A stretch of 64,000 nt of DNA from Lasiosphaeria ovina. Taxonomy: Eukaryota; Ascomycota; Sordariomycetes; Sordariales; Lasiosphaeriaceae. The stretch spans positions 124,001 through 188,000 of the forward strand of contig JAULSN010000007.1 in assembly GCA_033439765.1 (NCBI GenBank). The letters are read 5' to 3'. Both the position numbers and the translations under genes were made by a program. The notes beneath the pieces were generated by a model. The model was not told the DNA's origin, made no database searches, and saw only the letters and a list, made by a program, of their open reading frames with translations. Each line of letters starts with the position of its first letter. Position 1 is the first letter of the stretch. This document shows, one piece after another, positions 1 to 10,269 of this stretch.

Positions 1-452
1 TTTCGGAACAAGACTTCAAAGACTTCCTGACTACCACGGCATTAAGGTTGCGGGAAAGGTTGAGGCCATTCAGGGCCATTTTCGTCCAGCAGGTGTCCCT
101 TTCTCTCTGTAAAAGGTGTAGATTACTCTTCTGTATATGCGGAGCAGGCGGCTCTGCTCGTATGGTCTGGTACTGTGTGTTTGAACAATAGAGAAAATAA
201 GAGCGTTGAAGCTGTATTTCCAAGCCAAAAGATCTCCCGACCTAGTGCCCTGTGTTTCGCTGTGTTTCGATCTATGTTATGCTTCCTATTTCTATATTTT
301 TATCCTCTCCATCTCTGGAAACCAACAAGTCTTGCCCGCTGTGATAACCAAGGCGGCCTTCTTCCTACGCCCTGCCATGTTGGTCGACTTTTGAACGAGC
401 CTGCGAGCCGCTGGCCCGCGGCGTTTCCGCAGCGGCATCATCGTCACCAAGC
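1..452. other. no gene recognised
   Basis: Short open frames only, none with a recognisable motif. Codon use and spacing give no support for a gene. It may be the 3' flank of something outside the window. Confidence 0.5.
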
Positions 453-499
453 GTGCCGCCTACTGCCGAGCGGCCGCGAGTAGTCCCCGAGGACGAGCA

Positions 500-1135
500 C
501 TACGCCCGCCGGGCATACGAGCGGGTTGGAGTGCCTGATGCCGAGTCCATAGAGCGATCCGTATTCTTGAGCACCAGCTGGAGCTTCTTATTCCCCTCCT
601 TTTGCTTGTTGACCAGTACAATACGGGGCGTGGCCGTGCCGTCTCTTTCTTCCTCCTCCATTTCTTCTTCATCTTCATCCTCATCGTCGTCGTCTTCGGC
701 GGGCTCCGTGGCTGAATCCTCCACAACGGAGCTTATGAAGCGGGCAGTGCGGCGGGCATTGGGGAGCTGTCGGCGCCGGGCCGTGGTCTTCGCGGGAGCT
801 GCCGCCTTGCTCAGAGGGGGGGCGGGAGTGAGGGAGCGTGTTGTTAAGGGCTTGGAGCCTGTGCCAACTGCCTTCCTGACAGTACGGCTGGCTCGGGTCG
901 TAACGGCTTCATCTGCACTGCTTTCGACAGTTGCTCCCGCGCGTTTTGTACCTTTGGGCGGCATGGCGAACCGGATAGTGGTTCGAGGTTCCCGGGTACG
1001 GGTACGGACTTGTCGCCTTGTGCTATCGCTAGAACGCTTGAGAATGGATTTGAACATAGTGGACGTGGTTTGGCTATGCAATTGAAGTTTTTCATTTCTA
1101 TTGCCTTGTGGCCTTTTTGAGCGAGTCTTCTCCAA
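500..1135 (-). CDS. hypothetical charged low-complexity protein (211 aa)
   Basis: One uninterrupted minus-strand frame of 211 codons. The product is very basic in its first two thirds, with many Arg, Lys, Ser and Thr. It then has an acidic run around residues 140-160 (EDDDDEDEDEEEMEEEE), followed by a short mixed tail. I see no signal peptide, membrane segment or named domain. Composition of this kind is common in nuclear or chromatin-associated fungal proteins, but also in accidental ORFs over low-complexity DNA. A shorter start at MPPKGTKRAG, about 57 codons in, is also plausible. I do not recognise the family. The sequence on either side has no convincing exons to extend it. Confidence 0.3.
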   Translation of the reverse strand: MEKTRSKRPQGNRNEKLQLHSQTTSTMFKSILKRSSDSTRRQVRTRTREPRTTIRFAMPPKGTKRAGATVESSADEAVTTRASRTVRKAVGTGSKPLTTRSLTPAPPLSKAAAPAKTTARRRQLPNARRTARFISSVVEDSATEPAEDDDDEDEDEEEMEEEERDGTATPRIVLVNKQKEGNKKLQLVLKNTDRSMDSASGTPTRSYARRA

Positions 1136-1899
1136 CTGTTAAAACGTCCTCTGGCTGCACCGCTCCAAGCGCCGGCAACGCAATTGTACCGCAATTGCGC
1201 CTTGCCGCCGTCGCCCACGCCAACATACTTCCAAATGTAGTAATTGAAGCTTAGGACCGTAGATTCGCTTAAATCGTTCAAATCTACAATAAAAAGCGGA
1301 GCTGACTTCGTTGATTCTGATTACGTAACATGGCCAAAAATGCAATAAAAAACTGCAGGCCTGCTCACACTACTTACAACTGCTCACAACTGACAGCCTT
1401 ACTGATCCATGCCTTCCAATGCCCGGGCAGTCAGTTGCGGGACCGTTCCACTTTGTGTTGGCCGTATAACACAACCTTCAGGCACTGCAGAGGCTCCAGG
1501 CCACGTGAAGCTCGTGATGTTGTGCCGCCCCGGCTGACACGCTGCGTGCCTTGGTGCTGAACTCTGTCAAAGTCCTGATACCGTAGGTACTCGTCTTCAT
1601 CAAGTAATGACCTCTCCAGGTACTAATATAGATGGAAATCAACCTTCTAAAGCTTCAGAGTGCCTGCTTTGTGACGTTCGAGAAGCTTGTGAGAGCAAAG
1701 AATGCTATACTGCGCCCGGAAACTACCTGTGCAAGGCTCGAGGGGTCGTCTCGGGCGGTCTTCCAGTGCCGGTTACATATTTTTGTACTGTTTAACAACA
1801 CGGCTGAGGGCTTCATAACACACGTTGTAAGGAGCCTCGCCTAGCCACTACTTTCCTAGGTAATCGTAGCGAATGCGGTTCTATTAATTGTGAATCTCC
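1136..1899. other. no gene recognised
   Basis: Several short overlapping frames (for example 1330-1560 + and 1632-1844 +) without motifs. Nothing here is supported as a gene or RNA. Confidence 0.5.
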
Positions 1900-2379
1900 T
1901 CATCAAAGGCTTCCTTCATGCCCTCCACCATATTGAAGCTGTATTATACAGTCTAATCAACATAACTATTACCGGTAACAACGTATGACTTGAAAAGCCT
2001 ATTGACTAACTCAACTAGCGATATAGATCGTTGGCCAAAATTTTGTACCGTATTAGTATAACAAGTTACCCACTAACTTCGAAGTAGCATATATATTTCA
2101 TCAAGATACTTGTGTATAGCTATTTAGCCAAAAAAAAAAACAGCTTTCGTCATCTCCCATACCTGGTCAAAGCCATCGAGGGTAGCCGAGTATATGATAT
2201 GCTCCTAGAGGAGATACATTCCTGCCTTTGTGTAGGGGACCCAGCTGGTAGGTCGCCCAGCCTCGGTTACTGGCCATCTTACACTCTTCTTATACGGTAA
2301 ACAACCTAGTTTTTCTCCTCATCTTCATCGTCGTCATCTTCGTTATCTTCCTCTCTCTATTTCCCGCCCTATACCTGAA
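1900..2379. other. AT-rich stretch beside the MULE relic
   Basis: AT-rich, with an A10 run near 2131 and, around 2310-2360, an acidic-coding tract when read on the minus strand. It probably holds the decayed 3' part of the neighbouring MULE, but I cannot align specific residues. Confidence 0.3.
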
Positions 2380-3335
2380 CCTAAGTCCGGGCAACCTCCT
2401 TTACAGCGGCTGTATTCCATTTCTTCTTGAACTGAAAGACCACATTCTTATTAATATGGAAGATGCAGAGTTGACGGTAAGCTTCAGGATAAACTCGGGC
2501 AATTAATTACATTCCTCATCGCGGCCTCAAAATCGGTAATTATGACCTTCGGGGGTTGAGCGCCGATTCTTTCAAGATACTATTAACTCGGTCCATTATC
2601 CAGGTAAAGCCGTCGTCACGTTCGTTATTAATCAAACCGAAGGCACAACTGACTGCCTTGCCCAATTTGGTCTTGACAATTACCTAAGGAGAGCCAGGCC
2701 CTTGTTATTCTTTTATATATATTATCATACAACTGGACCTAAGGGAAGCGTTTCCACTGCCCCTCATACTACCTTGCGGCCCAAAAAAGTCCGCGTACCT
2801 TGTTAGGATCTTCGGCAGACTAATGAACTTTGTGATATATGCTGACATCTTCAAGCAACTTCATCGTGACTTCTTGAGAGCCTGCTTTCGAAGACGATAA
2901 CGGCACTTTCGTACGTGGGCGGGTGTGAAAATGAGGTCCGGAAAGGCCTTGCGCAGGTTTTTGGCAATATCCCTATTGGGGACTGCTGGGCGGTCGATAT
3001 ATGCGGCAATGACTGCTTTATGCCCAGGACCGAAAACGACTTTGGACCTCAAAAGGTTGAAGCCCTGGTCGCTCGGTGGGTGACTTGTATGCTCTGTATG
3101 CCCGGGAAGAAGCTCAAAGGTCCATTTCCTATCGTTGGAAAAGAGGGCTTTGGCTACGGCCTGCCATTCGCAGCCTCTCTATTTGGTGGTGGTGTTGTTC
3201 ACTGTTGCCCTGGACTTCACGACTCTTCCACGTTGGCAGCCAAAATCCACCCTGGTTGCGCCGAAGCCCTTGACATAGTTGGATCCTCGTAGTTTGGCTG
3301 CGTTGAAGCGCGCAGTGCACGGCGAAATCGCTCAA
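2380..3335 (-). pseudogene. Mutator-like (MULE) transposase relic
   Basis: Read on the minus strand, this stretch gives in order a FAR1-like N-terminal region (WTFELLPGHTEYTSHPPSDQ, about 3,165-3,080), a linker (DIAKNLRKAFPDL) and the MULE catalytic region. The latter includes GLINNERDDGFTWIMDRV, then VIITDFEAAMRNVIN (the catalytic-Asp motif), then YPEAYRQLCIFHINKNV, the C/H-x-H motif before FKKKW. MULE transposases cut and paste DNA transposons. At least two frameshifts separate these blocks, around 2,560 and 2,500, and several codons are stops, so no protein can be made. No terminal inverted repeats were found. The assignment rests on motif order, which is distinctive for this family. Confidence 0.75.
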
Positions 3336-3399
3336 ATCATCGACAAGATCATCGAGGGTGTCATATTTGGTGTTGAAAAGCTTGTGGCATGGCCGCGGT

Positions 3400-3899
3400 G
3401 TACCTTAAGATATAACTATTCCGGACCTGGACGGTCAGAGGCTGTCATTCAAGAATGACAATCGCCCAAGAGCAAGATATCTATACTCCCTCTTCGTCAT
3501 TACGCAGCTCAAGATGGTATAGAGGCACGAGTACCATACCGATCCCGCCAAGAAGCTGAAACCCCAGCTGGGAAAGGGGTTCTGGGTAACGCGAGGAAGA
3601 TATCTCAACCGGGCGCTTCTCCTCGCTCTCGCCGAAGAAATCGGCCATGATACAGCATTCCCAGAGAACATCCCACCTCTACCCGGAACCGATTACGATA
3701 CCCAACCCCAAGGAATCGAAAATAACGGCGAGGTTGGACTTGTAGCTATTGCAAAGATCATTACAGCTCAGAGACGAGGGGACGAAGAGGAAGAGGAAGA
3801 GGAAGAGGAAGAGGAAGAGGAAGAGGAAGAGGAAGAGGAAGAGGAAGAGGAAGAGGAAGAGGAAGAGGAAGAGGAAGAGGGAGAGGAGGAAGAAGACTG
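3400..3899 (+). pseudogene. degenerate ORF ending in a polyglutamate tail
   Basis: The plus-strand frame from about 3,450 reads ARYLYSLFVITQLKMV, a TAG, then roughly 120 open codons including GFWVTRGRYLNRALLLALAEE. It ends in a run of about 35 Glu encoded by the GAAGAG repeat, then a TGA at 3,897. The sequence just after continues the same acidic style. I do not recognise the family. The basic KRKR ORF that overlaps the repeat in another frame (3,749-4,018) is a by-product of the microsatellite. Confidence 0.35.
3784..3880. repeat. GAAGAG hexanucleotide microsatellite, about 16 units
   Basis: A perfect hexanucleotide array of about 97 bp with imperfect copies continuing to about 3,935. It is in frame with the preceding degenerate ORF as Glu-Glu. 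The complementary frames read Lys-Arg or Leu-Phe, which creates spurious ORFs. Confidence 0.95.
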
Positions 3900-4194
3900 A
3901 CAAGGGGACGAAGAGGAGGAAGAAGAGGAAGAAGACTGACGGGGTTATGGGGTTACGGGGCTACGAGTACTACAAGAGCGGCAGAGCTCCTGTAGCTGAG
4001 GTCAAAATAGACGAGTAAATCTGGACCGGTGAGGTGGTGAGAGGGACTAAGCACGTAGTGAGAAGGCAGAAAAGAAGCGGGACAAACGGAACAAGTAAGA
4101 AGGAGCACACAAGGACGATAGCAAGTCAATATTGTTTAAAGACAACAATAGAAAAGCAGTTGGGGGGGTCGTTCGGAACTCGACAGATGTTCTA

Positions 4195-4310
4195 GTTGCA
4201 GTTCACCTAGGTAGCCCAAGCCGGATCCGAGAACCTTTCGTATTGGACTTGTGCTTCGTGCTTCCGCCGGGTGTTGATTTTCTTTTCGTGACCAACTTTA
4301 ATATTGATTT
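4195..4310 (+). repeat. dispersed repeat shared with 27,725-27,835
   Basis: About 100 bp from GGATCCGAGAACCTTTCG onward is nearly identical to 27,738-27,835 in the same orientation; both encode LDLCFVLPPG in one frame. It belongs to the flanking sequence of the Myb/SANT family that starts again at 4,595. Confidence 0.7.
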
Positions 4311-4594
4311 CGCATCAGACACGCCTGTGGCGCCAGACATAAGGCGCCGTGTGATCAGTCTAGTGCTCCGACGGCGGGGAATCCGGGCCAAACAAGGCCT
4401 GAGCGCGTACTGTACCGAGGTCACCGGCGGCGGCGCCCGCCTTGATGCAATTCCGGGCGACTAAATGAAGCTATACTTTCGCCTACCGGAAAAGTGAAGT
4501 TATGTTGTCTTGACCCGGTGATGCCTGTGACAGTATTGAGAAAAAAGGATTAACCAGTAGGGCAACTAGCATTATTTTGACATGATCCTTTAGT

Positions 4595-4864
4595 ATGCCT
4601 CGCCGTCAAACATCAACATCTTCCACGCAGCAGGGCACTACGGCCTCGACGGCATCACCATCTTTCAGCATGCCTCCCAGGAACGTTATAACCTCGGCCG
4701 CCACGCAGTACCAGTACATGCCGGCGGCGGCGACGGCGCAGCTACCTCCTCAGAACGTCTTGCCCCCGCTGTCGCAGGGCCTAGCCACTCTGTACATGCA
4801 GTCGACCCAGGCTCGTATGCCCGTGGCGGATATGCTCCGTTATATTCCTACGCTGGGTCACTGA
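4595..4864 (+). pseudogene. N-terminal fragment of the Myb/SANT multi-copy family
   Basis: A 89-codon frame, rich in Ser, Thr and Gln, containing TSSTQQGTTASTASPSFSMP. This closely matches the start of the copy at 27,462 (minus strand), which has ISSTQQGTVAPTASPSFSMP. The later Myb/SANT-like part and the conserved intron of the other copies are absent. The frame closes at 4,862, and the sequence then turns into an unrelated NLR fragment. The plus orientation is opposite to most other family copies in the window. Confidence 0.6.
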
Positions 4865-4865
4865 G

Positions 4866-5198
4866 ATGGTGACTCAGATGCCATTTTCAGCTTGGTGTGC
4901 ATCCGTCATGGCGGCGGTGGCTCAGCTTTCGCCCGAACACCCGAGCCCGCTGTTTCGCGCCGTGCTTGGCACCCTCGAACCCCGACAGCGGAGTTGGGCC
5001 ATCGAGATCCTACGATGGGTTGCGTACTCGGTCCGACCGTTGTCGCCAAGCAATATCTTGGAGGCCATGTGTCTCGAGGTGCGTCAGGTGACGGACGGCA
5101 GCAACGAAGTGCTCCCGGAGATCCCCGACACGATGTTTTCTGCTATTCGGAGGTGGCCTTTATTAAGGAGGATGTCTCTTCGGACTGTAGTTGGCTAA
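4866..5198 (+). pseudogene. fragment of a NACHT-type NLR (post-NTPase winged-helix segment)
   Basis: The 110-codon frame contains LFRAVLGTLEPRQRSWAIE followed by ILRWVAYSVRPLSPSNILEA. In fungal NACHT-ankyrin proteins, the segment after the nucleotide-binding domain has the form ILRWVLFAxRPLxxxEL, so I read this as a piece of such a gene. Neither the P-loop nor the ankyrin region adjoins it, so it is a fragment. It directly abuts the Myb/SANT family fragment at 4,595-4,864, probably through rearrangement. NLRs of this class act in fungal non-self recognition. The family assignment is from motif recognition only. Confidence 0.5.
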
Positions 5199-5299
5199 AA
5201 GATACTTAGAAATCTATGCCAAGCCAATAGCCCAGCCAAAACTCGATTTTTCCCGCCAACAAACAACAGATTGATGGCCACCTCGCTCGCCCCGGATCG

Positions 5300-5405
5300 T
5301 AATTAGGTTCGTGCCTGCAATCGAAGTTCTCGCCAATTCCACCAAAAGTTCAACCACAATACCGTCAATCACACCACTATAATAACAACAACAATAACAA
5401 CAGCT
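5300..5405 (+). repeat. dispersed repeat shared with 7,345-7,450
   Basis: Both places read CAAT-CGAAG/GAAGCC, then CCACCAAAA, then ACAATAC-GTCAAT, then runs of AACAACAA. The two copies are diverged but in the same order and orientation. Confidence 0.55.
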
Positions 5406-6785
5406 ACAGAGGGTCCTTAGCCGACTACCCTGGGCGCATCAACACCACAGGCATCACGAAGATCTGGCACCCAGGCTTCTAAGCCCACTACCCGCCGTGG
5501 TAGAGGGGGCGTTATAAAGCCTACGCATAGTACTATAGGGACCCACCGGACCACCAGGGCTTTGGCGGCTGCATTTGAAGCTCAAGAAAGCAGTGATCTC
5601 GACAATTCCGGATGCATATGTAGTCAATTATGGTACGATTGATCTGAAGTTTGGCTACGCTGGCTTCGTCCTAGGAATTAGTGCCTTTCTTGGTGCAAAA
5701 AGTGGGTTTTTGCTGGGCGCGGCCCAAGCATCTTTGTACCTACAGTCCAAGTAGACGTTGCCTACAGTCCGAATAGACTTCCTCTTATTAAACGTTACCC
5801 AACAACACCATCTCCGGAATCCGTCTCCCGGCAAGGCTTTACTTGGCACGCCGTCCGATTCTGGCCGAAACATGATCGAGCAGCCGTCGGCGATGCCGCG
5901 CGGCCCGCCCCCCCCCCCCCCATTCCTCGCCAACGACCGCCGCTGTTAGGTTCGTTATTGACGCTAACCACAAACCTAGCTTGCCCGAGAGGTTCGAGGA
6001 AATCAACAACAAGGGGCATCCACGACTTCATCTTCTCGCAAGAAGCGGGTTATGCGTAGAGGAGATCTCCTTTGCACTGGCGGAGGATCCCCTTTTCGCA
6101 GAGAAATGTTGGCAGAACGAGATACCCCTCGTCTCTAAAGCTCTTCCGGGATACGATTCCCAAACTAGTTAAGGAGGATCTTAACCATGTCCTGGGTCCT
6201 TCTAATCTCCCTGGTGTGGCGTCGGCCGGAAATCACCCCAGCTACTGACTGATCATCTCGCCTCAACATGTGAGATGAGCGAAGAGAATCTCAGCGAGGC
6301 CGTTCGTACGGCCTGCTGGGCTGGGGACCCGATCCAAACCCGCCATCTCCACCGGCTCTTTTCCAGTGGTAAAGCGGGATCTAGGAATGGACAGCTCCCT
6401 CGTCTCGCTGCCACTGCATCACGTTCTTAGCAATATAAAGCCACGGTCAACAGCACCTGTTCCACCTGGCCGCGACCATTCAGGTTAGAGCCGCTGTGGC
6501 CGGTAGCCCGGATGATGCGCCCTCTTTCATCTGCTTCTTTGCCGCCCAAACGCTTCCAGCCACCTCCTCGTCTATGGTAAATGCAAAGTCTCTATCTATT
6601 GGTCTGCGGCTTCAGCTATGATTGGCGAGCTGCAACTCAGCAGCTTGTCAACCCAAAGCGCTTGTCAAGCACTCCTCTAGAAGCCACGAGACGACGGGCT
6701 ATTTGTTCAACACATAGTACAAGCTGATCCTCTCCTTATTTATATAACGAATACGAAATCCCGAAATCTATTTCCAAGTATCCCT
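5406..6785. other. degenerate sequence, no gene supported
   Basis: Holds a C14 run at 5,908-5,921 and several short open frames (5,758-5,949 +, 5,981-6,172 +). A frame near 6,000 (RLHLLARSGLCVEEI) vaguely resembles an ankyrin repeat, but not well enough to call. I see no complete coding unit. Confidence 0.5.
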
Positions 6786-6890
6786 GGCACCTTTCTTACC
6801 TTATGGACCAAAAACTACATCGTTTCGCTGTGCCAATCTTGGGATACCCAACTGGCATAAAGCTCCATCGTCCCCAGCAAATTTCCCGAC

Positions 6891-7259
6891 ATGCCTTCAA
6901 AGACGACCATCCTCAGCACGTTAATCGGGGAATGTCCCGCCATCGATGTTGCCCGCACTAAACCCGGAACCAACACCGCATCGCCGTTCTGGCCCAATAT
7001 CGACACATCGGGTAGATGGAACGAGTTCAACGCTAAGAATGTATACAAACTATACCAGCCCATCGTAGATGTCGACTGGGCCACATGTGTGGCTGGGAGT
7101 GCAGACCCCTCGTCCTGGGACACGCGTGTTTTTGACGAAGACTCGCTAGAACACCATCTAAGCAAGTTCCTGCTGCCTCCCGTCAACGCAGCTCTAGGAC
7201 ACGCGCGTCATGTCCTGGGCATGATATACGGCGCGCAACAATTCACCAACAATCGAACC
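6891..7259 (+). CDS. partial hypothetical gene, cut at its 3' end by a repeat
   Basis: About 123 codons are open with balanced, protein-like composition, including SGRWNEFNAKNVYKLYQPI and HHLSKFLLPPVNAALGHARH. The frame runs into a duplicated low-complexity repeat from about 7,262, where the coding character is lost. This makes it a 5' fragment of a longer gene. I cannot assign the family. No signal peptide or membrane segment is visible. Confidence 0.4.
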
Positions 7260-7261
7260 AA

Positions 7262-7385
7262 CTCAAGGCAGCCCTGCGCCCGGGCCAATTTTTACCTGCA
7301 ATTGAAGCCATCGCCAAATCCGCTACCTGCGCCCCGCACCCTGCGCCGAGCCAATTTTTTCCTGTGATTGAAGCCATCGCCATCC
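7262..7385 (+). repeat. two-copy tandem duplication, about 66 bp
   Basis: The segment GCC AATTTTTACCTGCAATTG AAGCCATCGCCA recurs as GCCAATTTTTTCCTGTGATTG AAGCCATCGCCA, each preceded by a GCGCC-rich stretch. It ends the hypothetical ORF at 6,891 and continues into the dispersed repeat shared with 5,300-5,405. Confidence 0.7.
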
Positions 7386-7689
7386 ACCAAATCCACCAAA
7401 ACACAATACTGTCAATGGCACAACACAATAACAACAACACGATTTTATCGTCACGCAGGTAGGTACCCCGCTCCATTTCCAATCGACAAGACTAACTAGC
7501 GATAGAAATGGCCGCACGCACGGCTTCCTCAGGCGAGAATGACGATGCAGCTCCCCCAGCGCCCGAGCCCGCACCAGAGCCCGCGGCCGTGAGTCGGGTC
7601 TGCAACCTTGCATTCGCCGGCAACCCTCATGGTGGGAGGGCGTCAACCTACAGCAGGAAGACAACAGGGACAACAGGGACAAGGGACAA

Positions 7690-7800
7690 CAGCTAAATGA
7701 GGCAATTCCGGGGCTGTACGCTTCCATGGCTAGACCTTTGTGAGAAGCCGTGGGGGCGGCGTCATGAATCGCCCGGTCCTTCTGCCCCAGCTAGCAACTC
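7690..7800 (+). repeat. fragment of the Myb/SANT family (intron end and start of the last exon)
   Basis: The plus strand reads AATTCCGGGGCTGTACGCTTCCATGGCTAG, then ACCTTTGTGAGAAGC and CGCCCGGTC. This matches the minus strand at 23,960-23,870, where the CATGGCTAG is the 3' splice site of the family's conserved intron. It is a small orphan fragment in plus orientation. Confidence 0.6.
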
Positions 7801-7956
7801 TGATTGAGGACGGACGGCGATGTGATGTCGGTGGCATGAAGGGTGTTGGCGCATTCGCTAGTTGTTTAGTTGTTGGAGGATGAGTAGTGCCGTCGTTTTC
7901 ACTTGACCTGGGTGGTTGCTGACATGACGACACGTATTGCTAATATTTTCTCACAG

Positions 7957-8345
7957 CCAAACGCAGACCTATATGTCCGTGGCGGTGTTGACCCTACAGA
8001 TACTTGGCTCGGCTTGAGTGTAAGATACTATAATCCTATCTATATCTATATTCTATATTTGACGTTCTTACCTTGACCTAGACTTCTGGAGGCTCGTCAT
8101 CCGGCTCCGCAGCTTCAGTGGCTGCCGGCATGGCACCCGTTGCACTTAGAACAGAGACCGATGGATCCATTCTAGTCCTAAGCGAACGGGCCAGCCTCTA
8201 CTTACTCAAGCTAACTCCAGGAAAAGCTTCCACCCGCGGCACCCTTGGTTACACTCTCTTCACGGACACCCTCGGGCCGATACGAAATTACCTGAGGATG
8301 TGGCAGTACTGCTGGACCTGATTAAACCTATCGAAGGCAAGTCTC
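7957..8345 (+). pseudogene. amidase-signature enzyme, front (catalytic) part
   Basis: Two exons are visible. The first (7,957-8,019, after a CTCACAG 3' splice site) gives DLYVRGGVDPTDTWLGLS. An intron follows at 8,020-8,081 (GTAAGA to GACCTAG), then TSGGSSSGSAASVAAGMAP, TETDGSI, LYLLKLTPGK and FTDTLGP. GGSSSGSA and TETDGSI match the amidase signature, which holds the cis-Ser and nucleophile Ser of the Ser-Ser-Lys triad; amidases hydrolyse carboxamides. The usual Arg-x-Pro after GSI is replaced by LVLS. A frameshift occurs at about 8,283: the next frame continues LPEDVAVLLDLIKPIEG, also amidase-like. The catalytic Lys region and start codon are missing. The next part of the family lies at 19,960-20,293 on the same strand. 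Confidence 0.75.
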
Positions 8346-8349
8346 ACCG

Positions 8350-9255
8350 CCTCTCCTAATTAGTTAACTCCAAACGGGATGTGCCCCACCGTCGTGCATT
8401 TCTTTAGGGATTCGTAATAAGAACCCCGGGAAACGATAAGGTTTCGACCCGAAGCTCAATAACCTCCCCTAAAACCCTGAGTCTACTATCTATACTACAA
8501 ATATAATGAAAAGTGCCTAAAAGGCAGTATGATAACAGAGTCTTGGACTCTGTATATGGAAGAACAAAGGTGCAAGTTGACGAGGAAGATTTACCGAAGT
8601 CAAGGTCTTCAAGGACGACTTGTGGGCCCCATAGTTATCACAGGCCTAAGCTAATGATACTGTGGGAAAGAGGAGATCAAGACGAATCACTTGCAATAGT
8701 AGGCGGTTGGCAAATGTAGGTCTTTAAGCCCGGCTTGTGTGCTATCACAATACACGCGTACGGTATAATTTGGTTTTGTCTACGTTCTACGGATTACCTT
8801 GTGCAAGATAATGAGACGTGGCTACGCTACGACGATGGAAAGCTATAGGTATAGGGGTATTAGTGTGTGTGCGCGGCCCCCAATGGACTAGGGGGGACCT
8901 CCAGGTATGTATTCTTCGGCTATTCCACCAGCCTTTGGCCAGAATCGCGTACAAATCAAATTTGGTATACACGTAATCTAATATATGCCATAGCATAGCA
9001 GAAGGTAGTTATATAAGCTTTATGGTAGTAGGATTTTGGCACTATGAAGCGACTTGCTCTGTTATCGTGTATGCCTCTACGTGGCTCCAGTCTGACTCCC
9101 CGCTAGAATCTCTCTTTTCTTCGGGCGTTTCGGGCGTTCAGTTGTCCTTCTATCCCGACTATTATTTTGGATAACCCCGTCTCGTACCCTGCCGGAGAAC
9201 ATGGAGACATTTCGCCTAGAATTGACCGACATTACATGCCCTGATGCCCAGGTTA
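8350..9255. other. no gene recognised
   Basis: Short frames only (8,513-8,719 +, 8,787-8,996 -). Nothing matches the missing part of the amidase. Somewhat AT-rich. Confidence 0.5.
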
Positions 9256-9257
9256 AC

Positions 9258-9400
9258 CCCACTTCAAATGCTTTTTTTTTCTTCCTTTCTTACGCTCGGA
9301 ATGCCCTCAAATCCCGGAATTCTTTACGTTTAGAATTCCTTCATTTCTACGGCATTCCTTTTCCTCGGAATGCCTGCCCTATTTACGGACTTCCGTGAAG
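9258..9400 (+). repeat. dispersed repeat shared with 20,435-20,575
   Basis: Both copies contain TTCATTTCTACGGCATTCCTTTT, split here as TTCATTTCTACGGC and ATTCCTTTT, preceded by GATGCCCTCAAA or GAATGCCCTCAAA, and followed by GAATGCCT-CCCT. Same orientation. The pair brackets the NLR block. Confidence 0.75.
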
Positions 9401-9732
9401 TCTTCTTGGCTATAAGAAGACGCTTTTTAACCTATATATTTTAGACCGGACCTAGGCAGACAAGTCAATGCGCTATCAACCTAGATCACGTGCAACAAGA
9501 CATGATTATATTGCAGAGGCGGTTTCAAGTCACCAAAAATGATGTATTAATTGTGATAGTGCAAGAGCTAAGCACGACATACAGGCAATGCTAAGAAGCC
9601 TTGAAGCTAAAGATAGATTCCAAGTCCCAAAAGTTTCTCTTCCGACAGCAATGAGGCTCCGCAAGTTGCTATGGGCCTCCCTATCCACACCCTACATGAC
9701 CCGTGTCGCAGGGATATTCGGCGTGGGTCCGT
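9401..9732. other. no gene recognised
   Basis: A plus frame at 9,588-9,773 is open for 61 codons but has no motif. Nothing else is seen. Confidence 0.4.
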
Positions 9733-10251
9733 CTAAAGCCCACCCCGTCCACCTTGCTGGCAGTACTGGGTAGGGCAGTTCTCCTTGAAGACGATCACAA
9801 CGCTTGCGCCGGGTACTGGTGTCATATACTTTTTCCACGGCTGAGCCTTTTCAGAGGGTATGAGGTGATGGGCGATGACGTTGGATCCGCCATCCTGGAA
9901 CTCGAAGGAAACCGAGCGGAATGGCGAGCGGAATGGAGGTGGTTTCTCAGTGGGAACGGTCGACATGTTGTCGGGCGACATATTGTTGTTGTCGGTCGAT
10001 ATGTTATTGCTGTCGGTCGACATGTTGCTACTATCGGTCGACATGTTTTTGCTGTCGGTCGATATATTGTTGCCGTCGGTCGACATGTTATTGCTGTCGG
10101 TCGATATATTGTTGCCGTCGGTCGACATGTTGTTGCTGTCGGTCGACATGTTGTTGCTGTCGGTCGACATGTTGTTGCTGTCGGTCGACATGTTGTTGTC
10201 GGTCGATATGTTGTTGCTGTCGGTCGACATCTTGCTGCTGTCGGTCGACAT
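9733..10251 (-). CDS. possible repeat protein with Asn/Ser/Thr heptads
   Basis: The minus frame is open for 172 codons. It starts in the minisatellite as about 14 heptads of the type NMSTDSN. It then leaves the repeat into unique sequence, including PFRSVSFEFQDGGSNVIAHH and VVIVFKENCPTQYC. The unique tail looks protein-like and the repeat units are all multiples of three. However, four other frames across the same DNA are also open for more than 140 codons, so openness alone proves little. No signal peptide or splice sites fix the ends. Possible roles such as a surface or adhesin-like repeat protein would be guesswork. Confidence 0.25.
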   Translation of the reverse strand: MSTDSSKMSTDSNNISTDNNMSTDSNNMSTDSNNMSTDSNNMSTDGNNISTDSNNMSTDGNNISTDSKNMSTDSSNMSTDSNNISTDNNNMSPDNMSTVPTEKPPPFRSPFRSVSFEFQDGGSNVIAHHLIPSEKAQPWKKYMTPVPGASVVIVFKENCPTQYCQQGGRGGL

Positions 10252-10262
10252 ATTGCTGTCAC
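9959..10262. repeat. minisatellite, 15 units of mostly 21 bp
   Basis: The unit core is GGTCGACATGTTGTTGCT plus GTC. I count 15 units: twelve of 21 bp, two of 18 bp and one of 15 bp, so every length is a multiple of three. Variants are mainly GACATG versus GATATA, that is C-to-T and G-to-A changes. Most units carry a GTCGAC or GTCGAT core. Confidence 0.95.
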
Positions 10263-10269
10263 CTAACGA

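Noticed and set aside
3749..4018. Basic KRKR-rich ORF, and its minus-strand FLFLFL partner
   Set aside because: Both arise from reading the GAAGAG microsatellite in other frames.
5981..6172. Ankyrin-like repeat (RLHLLARSGL)
   Set aside because: Only a few residues fit the consensus, and the TPL core is missing.
9959..10262. CRISPR-like array
   Set aside because: The units are contiguous 15-21-bp tandem copies without unique spacers, in a eukaryotic genome. It is a minisatellite.
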